NCBI GenBank assembly: GCA_041666425.1
Contig: JBAYHA010000031.1
Location: 1-14,063 of the forward strand
Reading direction: 5' to 3'
DNA from: JBAYHA01 sp041666425
GTDB lineage: Bacteria; Patescibacteriota; Patescibacteriia; UBA11705; JABHMO01
DNA length: 14,063 nt
Below are positions 5,345-12,330 of this stretch, piece after piece (the first letter of the stretch is position 1; each line of letters begins with the position of its first letter). The translations under genes were made by a program, and so were the position numbers. Under the pieces are notes generated by a model that was given only the letters and a program-made list of their open reading frames with translations, did no database searches and was not told where the DNA came from.

Positions 5345-8305
5345 ATGGAGCGAATAAAACAAATAATGAATGAGCTTTGGCAAAAGCTTGGGTTTTCATT
5401 GAAGCGGGTCGCTTTGTTTTTATTACCGCAAAAAAAATCTTGGCGGTATTTTTTTGTGCTTTTTGCTCTGATTTCCGTTCCGATTTTGTTCTGGCAAGCA
5501 AAGCAAGCGGTTGCTGTGGATATCATGGAAACTATTTTTCACATCGTCAATTATCTTTTGTATGGAATTTGTTATGTTCTGGGGTGGGTAGCCATGAAAA
5601 TTTTTGCTTTGATTGTGGTAATTAGCGCTTATAATGATTTTGTTAATTCTCCTCCGGTTACCAAAGGGTGGGTATTGGTCAGAGATACTTGCAATCTGTT
5701 TTTTGTTTTGGCTTTGTTGATGGTTGCTTTTGCGCAGATTTTGCAGGTCAAAAATTATTCAAACATGGAGAGCTTAAAAAAGATTATTGTCGCTGCGGTT
5801 TTGGTTAATTTCAGCAAATTGATTTGCGCTTTGATTATTGATTTCGGGCAAGTGGTGATGATGACTTTTGTTAATGGTTATGCGGCCACGGCCGGAGGTA
5901 ATTTGATTAATGGTTTGGGTTTACAAAATGTATTAAAACTTAGTTCTGACAATGCCGGTGGCAAAAAAACCGGAACTGACAATTTGGATCTTATGGCCGC
6001 TTTGGCCTTGGCGATTATTGTTTTAATAATGACCATAATTGTTACTTTTTATGTGCTTATTTTGTTGACTATGCGGATAATTCAATTGTGGTTGTTGATT
6101 GTGGTTTCTCCAGTCGCTTTTTTGGCCAGCGCTATTCCGTTAAAAGGTGTTTCTGTTGGTCCGGTGGAAAACTTTTGGAAAGATTTTGGTTGGTCGGTTG
6201 CGATTGGTCCGTTGATGGCTTTTTTCTTGTGGTTAAGTTTGCTTATGATGGCTAATCCGCAACAAATGATTAAGGTTGACGAGGCCCAACTAGTAAGAAA
6301 AGAAGTCGGATCCAAAGTAAAGTCAGGTTCCGCAATTATTAATAATATGGTGCAGGCTTTGATTGGTATATTGTTGCTTCTTGGAAGTTTGGAGATGGCT
6401 ACGAAGGCCGGAGGTTTTGTTGGTAGTCAGGCAGGTAAGATGAAACAAAAAGCGGCCAGTGTGGCGATGAGTATAAGTGGAGTAAATAAAATGCAAGAGC
6501 TGGGAGGAAGATTCGAAAAAAAAATGGCCGATACTTCTCAGGCTGCTGTTACTCGAACATTTGGTAGTCTAAAAAAAGCTGGCTCAGCCGTGATTGCTCC
6601 GCTTACTGTTCCTTTGAAACAGGGGTATGGCGAAGTAAAGAAACTTGCGAACAAAGCAAAAGAAGCGACTGTGGGTAGAGTTGTTAAGTCAATAAAAGGC
6701 CAAAGAGACAAGGTAATGACAAAACTCGAAGATCAAGCGCAAAATGGCAAAGGTCCTTTGCAAAGATATTTTGCTGATTATGCTTTAAAAGTTATGACGG
6801 CTCCGTCAAAAGCCGGAAATATGGAACAGGCTATTTTGGATGAACGAAACAAAAAGAAGGTAAAAGAGAAAATCGAAACTGGAGACAAAAAATTGGCTGC
6901 TCGCGGTATCAAGAGTACGGCTGATTTGCAAAAATTAATGAGTAATCCTACCGAGAGCAAAGAAGCAAAAATGGCTGCGGCCAATAAATTAAAAGAAAAA
7001 GGGTTTGCTGACCAAAAAGATCCAAAAACCGGCAAAGTTATCAAGAAAGCCGCTGATTTTGCCAAAGAAGCGCAGACATTATTGGCTGGAGACAAAGAGG
7101 CGGTTAGTGCTATAAAAAAGAAAATCGGTGGCAAAGATGTGTTGGCTGCTTATGATATTAATGATCGCCGACAGCGCAATGAGATGTTTGAAGCGATTGC
7201 CAGCGGTGATATTGATTTGAGCAAGCAAAAGGATGTCATGAAGAATCCTGAGTTTGTTGCATCTTTAAAAAAGGAAATGGCCGTTAACGGTGATTTAAAA
7301 AAGAAAGTTGGCGAAAAATCTGCTCATTTGGCGTATGATCCGAGTAATGTCGAAGACATGGAATCTATGCGCAAAGCTTTTGACAAAGGTGATATTTCTT
7401 TGAGCGAACAGGCTGATGAGTTTTTTGAAAATTCTGATTATTTGTGTCAGGCTCAGTCCGGCATGGGGAACAAAAAGTTCAAGGCTCAGATGAAAAAAAC
7501 CATGGAAGATGAAAAAAGAACGAAAGGATTTGAGGATAAGGCCAAATTGTCTTTGCAAAATCTGGCCAGGGACAAACGTCAGTATCTTGTTAACATCAAA
7601 AAAAATCCGAATTTGACCGCAGAAGAAAAAAAAGAAGTAAAAAATCAAGAAAAAGCCCTTGGTGCTATTGTTTCAGTAAGCAAACAGTTCGCAGAAGTTT
7701 ACGGCAGTGGCTTGGTAGAAAAACCAAAAGATTCTTCGGGCAGAGAAGTTGCCAATGCTTCGGCCGAAATACGAGTCGCTCCGGAGCTCAAAGGTGTTTT
7801 TGAAGATCAGATAGAAGCAATGAGTGCGGAAGATTTGGCGGATATTGATCTTGGTGACAAGGAGAATGGCGATACTTCCGGCTTGTTACCACAGGTGGCG
7901 AGAAATCTTCGGGTAAAGCAAATTCAAGATTTGGCTGGTAAAAAAGGAAAACAGGCTGATTTGATTGTCAATGAAATTGTTAAGCAGTGTGAAACTGTTG
8001 TTGATGGCAAGACGATGATGGATTCGTCTATTTTGGCGCAAATTGCCGGTAATAAGGAAATATTGAATGCAATCGATCCATCATTGGTGCAAAAAATAAA
8101 GGCTATGAATATTCCCACCGGAGAAAAAAAGAAAGATGAGAATGAACAAGAAACAAAACCGGCAAAGAGTGGGGTCAAGGCGCCGACGGGGTATGGATTT
8201 TCTGATGGCGGAATTTTGGTGGGAAATGATGAACGAAAAAATCAAAACAATAATAATGGATCTTCCAATGGCGGGCCGACTCGTGGCAAAATTGATTTAA
8301 GTTAA
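5345..8305 (+). CDS. VirB6/TrbL-like type IV secretion membrane protein with long soluble tail
   Basis: The first ~360 of 986 residues form a polytopic membrane domain. Hydrophobic segments lie at about 35-50, 60-95, 110-133, 146-166, 216-262, 280-302 and 333-350, with IIQLWLLIVVSPVAFLASAIP (245-265, quoted in part) in the position and style of the 'P-x-A-F' stretch of VirB6/TrbL/PrgH-type inner-membrane channel components. Residues ~360-986 are soluble, Lys/Glu/Ala-rich and helical, ending in an Asn/Gly-rich stretch. Within this tail residues ~591-650 and ~652-710 look like two copies of one ~60-residue unit: KKKIGGK...LAAYD...GDIDLSKQ against KKKVGEK...LAYD...GDISLSEQ. VirB6 proteins in Rickettsiales and CPR can carry such extensions. 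It is the first gene after the operon promoter. Start: ATG 5345; ATG 5366 is a possible alternative, as neither has a Shine-Dalgarno site. Confidence 0.82.
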   Translation: MERIKQIMNELWQKLGFSLKRVALFLLPQKKSWRYFFVLFALISVPILFWQAKQAVAVDIMETIFHIVNYLLYGICYVLGWVAMKIFALIVVISAYNDFVNSPPVTKGWVLVRDTCNLFFVLALLMVAFAQILQVKNYSNMESLKKIIVAAVLVNFSKLICALIIDFGQVVMMTFVNGYAATAGGNLINGLGLQNVLKLSSDNAGGKKTGTDNLDLMAALALAIIVLIMTIIVTFYVLILLTMRIIQLWLLIVVSPVAFLASAIPLKGVSVGPVENFWKDFGWSVAIGPLMAFFLWLSLLMMANPQQMIKVDEAQLVRKEVGSKVKSGSAIINNMVQALIGILLLLGSLEMATKAGGFVGSQAGKMKQKAASVAMSISGVNKMQELGGRFEKKMADTSQAAVTRTFGSLKKAGSAVIAPLTVPLKQGYGEVKKLANKAKEATVGRVVKSIKGQRDKVMTKLEDQAQNGKGPLQRYFADYALKVMTAPSKAGNMEQAILDERNKKKVKEKIETGDKKLAARGIKSTADLQKLMSNPTESKEAKMAAANKLKEKGFADQKDPKTGKVIKKAADFAKEAQTLLAGDKEAVSAIKKKIGGKDVLAAYDINDRRQRNEMFEAIASGDIDLSKQKDVMKNPEFVASLKKEMAVNGDLKKKVGEKSAHLAYDPSNVEDMESMRKAFDKGDISLSEQADEFFENSDYLCQAQSGMGNKKFKAQMKKTMEDEKRTKGFEDKAKLSLQNLARDKRQYLVNIKKNPNLTAEEKKEVKNQEKALGAIVSVSKQFAEVYGSGLVEKPKDSSGREVANASAEIRVAPELKGVFEDQIEAMSAEDLADIDLGDKENGDTSGLLPQVARNLRVKQIQDLAGKKGKQADLIVNEIVKQCETVVDGKTMMDSSILAQIAGNKEILNAIDPSLVQKIKAMNIPTGEKKKDENEQETKPAKSGVKAPTGYGFSDGGILVGNDERKNQNNNNGSSNGGPTRGKIDLS

Positions 8306-8319
8306 AATAAGTTTTTCAT

Positions 8320-9900
8320 ATGGACGAAAACAAAAAAACAATCATCCCAAAAGAAATAAATGAATTATTGGCAACTGAGGCAAGCTCGGAAATTAATATG
8401 ACCGTGGCTCGAGAAAATCAGTTGACAATAGGCCAATTGGCCGGATTGACTTTGTTGTTGTCCGAAGTTTTTGAAAAAAAAATCGGGTTAGAAAATTTGT
8501 TTTCCGAAATCAAAAAAAGATTGCCGGCCAATGACGAGCTTGCCAAAAAAATTTGTCTGGAAGTTTGCGGTCGCAAATTGTTGGCTTTTAGCGAATATTT
8601 TTCCAATAAGGTTGAAGCGGTTCTGGTTTCAGTCGGGGGGGCGGTGGATTTTTATCAGCCCTTGGCGGACAAGTTTTTGCAACAAGCGCAAAAAGAGGTG
8701 AGGGAGGATCAACAGAAAAAGTTGAGAGAAATAGAGGAAGAAAAAGAGCTTTTGGTTGTCCCACAGACTGATCGACAAAAAGAAAACATGGATGAGTATT
8801 TGGAAAAAAAACTGACGGAAAATCAGGCTGTCTTTTTAGAAAAACTGGACGAAGAAAAACAGTCAGCCAAGAGAGTTTTTGGTGGAATGCTTTTAGAAAT
8901 TTTGGAGATTGAGAACTATCGATTAAAACTTGATTTGAATATTCGGATGTTTGGGGTTCTTTTTGAAGATGAAGAACAAAAAGTATTCCAAAAGGAATTA
9001 TTGGATGTTTTGTACAAAAACAATGAAAGATTGACTGACAAAAAAATAACTGTAAATTCGGAATCGGTTGATCCGACCATTGGTAATTGGTTGGCTGACT
9101 TCATTCATTATGCCGGAATCGAAGAAACCAACAGCACGATAAAACGAAGTCAATACTTGATTAGTTCTCCAAATGTAAAATCTTTGTCGGCCGAAGAAAA
9201 AAGTCGTCTTGATAATTTATTAAAAATTTTTGTCGCCTTGAAAAATTTTTATAGCAATGCCGAAAAAATGGATATGGCCGATCTGTATATATTCCCTTAT
9301 AATGAGGAAGACTATGCGGAGTTGATGAAATATTTACAAGAACAAGCTTCTGAGTTCAAAGAGCAAGAGAATTCTTTTGATAATCAGATATCAAAAAGCG
9401 GAGAAGCAAAAACGACCAAGCCGATTGATTTGACAAAAGTTTTGGCCGAAGATTCCGCTGAACGGCAAAAAATCGACCAAGAAAAAAAATCTTTATTTTT
9501 GGCGACCAGGGGAGAACTGATGCCCGTGGCCGAGTATTTTGAAGAAGCGCTTTTGCGACGCAAAAGATATCAGGTTTTGGCCGGACTGGAAGTTTTGTGC
9601 GAACAAGGAATTTTGGACGATCTTGTTTTTGCCGATGTTCGGTTTAGCAAACTTTTGGAAGGCTATTATTTGCGTAATAATTTGCAAGACAAAAAACAAG
9701 CTTTCTCGGCTAACCAAAAAGAGGCTGTTTATATCCAAGATTTTCTGAAATTTATTTTTTTGGAAAGGTTGGGTTTGCCGGAAATATTGGGTGCCAAAAT
9801 GGCTCTTAATTTGGGAAATATAATGCGTTCGGTGGGGCTTATTCAATATTCGCAACTGGCTTATTTTGATCTTTCCGATAATCAGTTTAAATGGTCATAA
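8320..9900 (+). CDS. Uncharacterised CPR-type helical protein of the secretion locus
   Basis: The 526-aa protein has no signal peptide or membrane segment and is almost entirely helical and charged. Residues ~30-95 (ENQLTIGQLAGLTLLLSEVF...KRLPANDELAKKICLEV) resemble a helical unit that I remember from many uncharacterised CPR proteins ('LTxEQAxxLxxEVxxVLLG...'). Residues ~118-190 look like a coiled coil. Residues ~255-305 (IKRSQYLISSPNVKSLSAEEK...) recall another recurring CPR pattern around 'LSxEEKxRLxxLL'. A helical C-terminal domain (~395-526) ends in KWS. It starts 14 bp after the VirB6-like gene and ends 15 bp before the next, so it is surely co-transcribed. I cannot assign a function. 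A cytoplasmic scaffold, chaperone or substrate-handling partner of the secretion apparatus is the contextual guess. Confidence 0.75.
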   Translation: MDENKKTIIPKEINELLATEASSEINMTVARENQLTIGQLAGLTLLLSEVFEKKIGLENLFSEIKKRLPANDELAKKICLEVCGRKLLAFSEYFSNKVEAVLVSVGGAVDFYQPLADKFLQQAQKEVREDQQKKLREIEEEKELLVVPQTDRQKENMDEYLEKKLTENQAVFLEKLDEEKQSAKRVFGGMLLEILEIENYRLKLDLNIRMFGVLFEDEEQKVFQKELLDVLYKNNERLTDKKITVNSESVDPTIGNWLADFIHYAGIEETNSTIKRSQYLISSPNVKSLSAEEKSRLDNLLKIFVALKNFYSNAEKMDMADLYIFPYNEEDYAELMKYLQEQASEFKEQENSFDNQISKSGEAKTTKPIDLTKVLAEDSAERQKIDQEKKSLFLATRGELMPVAEYFEEALLRRKRYQVLAGLEVLCEQGILDDLVFADVRFSKLLEGYYLRNNLQDKKQAFSANQKEAVYIQDFLKFIFLERLGLPEILGAKMALNLGNIMRSVGLIQYSQLAYFDLSDNQFKWS

Positions 9901-9915
9901 ATTTCAAATTTTAAT

Positions 9916-11073
9916 ATGAATGTTCCAAGCGATTATTTATTGGTCAAAGACAAAGATGGCGTCATGAAATATTTCAAAGATGGAGCTTTTTTTTCTATTG
10001 AAGAAATTGAACAAAAATTCAAGCTTAACGGACAAACAAAAAAAGAAATAACCCAAAAGGAAGTTGTTTTAACGCCGACGGAGCCGAGTGAAAAGCAAAA
10101 AAGCCATTCATTCAGCGAGGAACCAAGAACAGTCGTGCCAGCTCTTCCAAAAATTGAAAAAGGCAATTTGGAACAAATAAAGCAAGCTTTGTTGGCCGGT
10201 TTAAAAAATGATGATGATGAGATAAAAAAAGATGTTGAATTGAGTGAAAAAAGAACGTTTGATCAAAACGCGATTGATGATACGGTCGCGCGAGTTGTCC
10301 AAAAATTAAAAATTCAGTTTAGCGATCCGGAAACGGCCAAGAGATTCAATAATTTGTTAGCTACGTATTTTCGTAACATTAGAACGGACAAAGAATTGTC
10401 TTATGTGTTGTCTTTGCCAAAATTGAGCGGAGGAATGGATGTTCCAAAAGATAAAGTTGCTTTGATTTTAACTGTGGTGGACGAAGCCAGAGACAGTTTG
10501 CACAGAACTCGTCGACAAGTGGTTGTTGCCAAAAGTGAACAGTCAAAACAGCTTGCGCCACCACCGCCGGCGACTGTTATTTCTGAACCTTATACCAAAT
10601 ATTTGCCTCAAAAAGAGGTGAGTAATCAGCCTTTTGTGGCGTCGAATTTGCCCAAGAATAATGGTGTGCAAAAACCTTTGGTTGCGATTAATGAAAACAG
10701 ACAACCAAAATCAAGTATGGAAACAATCAAAAGTTTACATGGCAACAAATTGATCGGTCCGATTGAAGAATTGGGATTATTGGATATTAAAAATTTTCGT
10801 CAATTGGGAATAACCGGGCAACAAATTTTTGACAAGATGCTTAATAAATTTGAAATTTTGCAGAGTCAAGGATTATTAAAAAAAATTGCCGGACGTAATG
10901 CTTGGAAAAAATCGTCGGTTTACCAAATTTACTTGGCCATGACCATGCAAGCGATGTTCGAAAAAAAATCAATTGCCGAAGTTATAAAAAATCGGCAAAT
11001 AAAAAATTTGCCGGTAATTATGTTGTCTGAGTATGAAGTGATTGGCAAAATTAACATTGCCATAAATGATTAA
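9916..11073 (+). CDS. Uncharacterised CPR-type protein between VirB6-like and PrgI genes
   Basis: The 385-aa soluble protein shows four parts. The N-terminal ~35 residues (YLLVKDKDGVMKYFKDGAFFS) are a short beta-type unit. Residues ~115-200 form a helical domain (DDTVARVVQKLKIQFSDPE...TYFRNIRTDKEL) with a LSGGMDVPKDK turn. A Pro/Gln/Asn-rich linker spans ~212-275 (APPPPATV). The C-terminal domain ~279-357 is LIGPIEELGLLDIKNFRQLG...NAWKKSSVYQIYL. I recall the last pattern ('xGPVEEL..LTLxDFRRLG...AWRxSxVYxLYL') as a recurrent unnamed family in Patescibacteria. No catalytic motif is seen. It is packed between its neighbours (15 bp upstream, 3 bp downstream), so it is an operon member and plausible structural or regulatory partner; function unknown. 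Confidence 0.75.
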   Translation: MNVPSDYLLVKDKDGVMKYFKDGAFFSIEEIEQKFKLNGQTKKEITQKEVVLTPTEPSEKQKSHSFSEEPRTVVPALPKIEKGNLEQIKQALLAGLKNDDDEIKKDVELSEKRTFDQNAIDDTVARVVQKLKIQFSDPETAKRFNNLLATYFRNIRTDKELSYVLSLPKLSGGMDVPKDKVALILTVVDEARDSLHRTRRQVVVAKSEQSKQLAPPPPATVISEPYTKYLPQKEVSNQPFVASNLPKNNGVQKPLVAINENRQPKSSMETIKSLHGNKLIGPIEELGLLDIKNFRQLGITGQQIFDKMLNKFEILQSQGLLKKIAGRNAWKKSSVYQIYLAMTMQAMFEKKSIAEVIKNRQIKNLPVIMLSEYEVIGKINIAIND

Positions 11074-11076
11074 AAT

Positions 11077-11520
11077 ATGGAACAGTTTTTGGTACCACAG
11101 TTTATTGATGTCGAAGACAAAATTATCGGTCCGATTACGACCAGACAGTTTGTTTTGATGCTTATCGCGATTTTTGTTTGTTTTATTGAGTTCAAGATAT
11201 TCAGTTTTGCTTATTTTTTGTTTTTTGCCATTTTGACTTTGTGTTTTTTTTCTTTATTCGCTTTTGCCAGAGTTAATGGCCGGCCGATACATTTTTTTGT
11301 TCTGTCTTTTGTGCAGACATTAAAAAGACCAAGGTTAAGAGTTTGGAATAGAATAAGTTTTGTGGTAGCCGGAGATTTGGTGGAGAGTGAAATAAAAAAA
11401 ATTGTTACTGCTCCTTCGGTTCGGCCGTATGTCTCCGGTTCTCGTTTGCGTGATTTGACTTTAATCGTTAATACCGGGGGTATTTATGAGGCGGATGGGG
11501 TAGAGCAAAAAATAAACTGA
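11077..11520 (+). CDS. PrgI family (VirB3-like) type IV secretion membrane protein
   Basis: The opening MEQFLVPQFIDVEDKIIGPI (residues 1-20), followed by TTRQF, is the clear signature of the PrgI family ('xFxVPQFIDVEDKIxGPLTxRQF'). Two hydrophobic segments follow (about 26-38 and 43-64), then the conserved RVNGRP (65-70) and RPRLRVW (84-90). In Gram-positive conjugation systems PrgI is a VirB3-like membrane partner of the VirB4 ATPase. Here the remaining ~50 residues form a short soluble tail. The gene is 3 bp after the previous one and ends in TGA. The family's usual neighbours, VirB6-like upstream and VirB4 downstream, are both here. Confidence 0.92.
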   Translation: MEQFLVPQFIDVEDKIIGPITTRQFVLMLIAIFVCFIEFKIFSFAYFLFFAILTLCFFSLFAFARVNGRPIHFFVLSFVQTLKRPRLRVWNRISFVVAGDLVESEIKKIVTAPSVRPYVSGSRLRDLTLIVNTGGIYEADGVEQKIN

Positions 11521-11625
11521 GCACTTCTTCGCTCTGCGAGCTACGGAAGGGCAGGCAACGGAGCAAGGAACAATTTAATCTCACTACTCACCACTTACTT
11601 TTTAAGTTTTTTATAACTATTTAAT
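11521..11625. other. Only sizeable gap in the operon
   Basis: The 105-bp gap is unusually GC-rich at its left side. It holds a weak interrupted stem (CTTC...GCTC-TGC-GAGC...GAAG, about 11524-11549) and an inverted dispersed repeat (11556-11579), then an AT-rich stretch running to the ATG at 11626. TATAAC (11612-11617) resembles a -10 box but no -35 box sits at the right distance, so I do not call a promoter. Confidence 0.5.
11556..11579 (-). repeat. 24-bp dispersed repeat, copy 2 (inverted)
   Basis: The reverse complement matches 5244-5267 at 20 of 24 positions, sharing ATTAAATTGTTC exactly at its start. It lies in the only large intergenic gap of the operon, after the PrgI-family gene. Confidence 0.55.
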
Positions 11626-12324
11626 ATGCAAAGCGCAAAATTAGCGGGCAATAAAATTACCACTTCCACGCAAATGTTTTTGGACATAGCTGAAATAAAA
11701 AACGATACGGTTATTTTAAAAGACGGAACATTAAGAGCGGTCTTGGTCGCTTCGAGTGTTAATTTTGCTTTAAAAAGCGAAGAAGAACAGTCGGCCTTGG
11801 TTAGTTCATATGTTTCTTTTTTAAATTATATTGACTATCCTTTGCAAATCGTTGTTCAATCCCGTAAACTGGATATTGGCGGATATATAAAAAAAATCGA
11901 AGAAATAGAACGGACGCAAACAAACGAATTGCTCAAAAAACAAGTGAGCAATTACAAAGCTTATGTCAAGGAATTGATTGATTTGAATGATATCATGAGT
12001 AAAAGATTTTTTATTGTCATCCCGTACAGCCCGATTGAAGATAAGAAAAGGGGTTTTCTTGGTCGAATGAGTTCGGTTTTGTCTCCAAGCAAAGTGATAA
12101 AACTGAAGCAGGACAAATTTAACAGTTATTTGCATGAATTAAATCAAAGAGTGGAACATGTGCGCATGAATGTTAGCTCCATGGATATTACGGCGCAACG
12201 GTTGGACACGCAGGGTCTCATTGAGCTTTATTATGAAGTGTATAATCCGCAAACCAGTCAAAGTCAAAAGCTGGGAAATATTGAAAAATTGCGGGTCGAG
12301 GATAATTTAACAAGCATGAAATAA
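11626..12324 (+). CDS. TraC-like N-terminal domain protein (stand-alone)
   Basis: The 232-aa protein resembles the N-terminal part of VirB4/TraC-type conjugation ATPases without any nucleotide-binding motif. It has KNDTVILKDGTLRAVLVASSVNFAL (about residues 25-49, 'V-x-L-x-D-G-x-x-R-x-V-L'), SEEEQSALVSSYVSFLNYID (51-70) and YPLQIVVQSRKLDIGGYI (71-88), and a middle coiled region. FFIVIPYSP (about 127-135) and a closing helical region with AQRLDTQGLIELYYEVYNP follow. Such short TraC-like proteins sit beside VirB4 in CPR secretion-like loci, so the N-terminal domain appears split off or duplicated. It ends 6 bp before the VirB4 start, so the two are co-translated neighbours and probably partners. 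Confidence 0.8.
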   Translation: MQSAKLAGNKITTSTQMFLDIAEIKNDTVILKDGTLRAVLVASSVNFALKSEEEQSALVSSYVSFLNYIDYPLQIVVQSRKLDIGGYIKKIEEIERTQTNELLKKQVSNYKAYVKELIDLNDIMSKRFFIVIPYSPIEDKKRGFLGRMSSVLSPSKVIKLKQDKFNSYLHELNQRVEHVRMNVSSMDITAQRLDTQGLIELYYEVYNPQTSQSQKLGNIEKLRVEDNLTSMK

Positions 12325-12330
12325 AAAAAT

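Noticed and set aside
7295..7648. Minus-strand open frames opposite the VirB6-like tail (also 6778-7134 and 7924-8178)
   Set aside because: They are Phe/Ser/Leu-rich reflections of the Lys/Glu/Ala-rich coding strand with no recognisable motif.
11524..11549. Terminator after the PrgI-family gene
   Set aside because: The stem is interrupted by unequal internal loops and no T-run follows; it would not be an effective intrinsic terminator.
11612..11617. TATAAC as a -10 box for the TraC-like gene
   Set aside because: No reasonable -35 hexamer is found 16-18 bp upstream, and AT-rich DNA gives such matches by chance.
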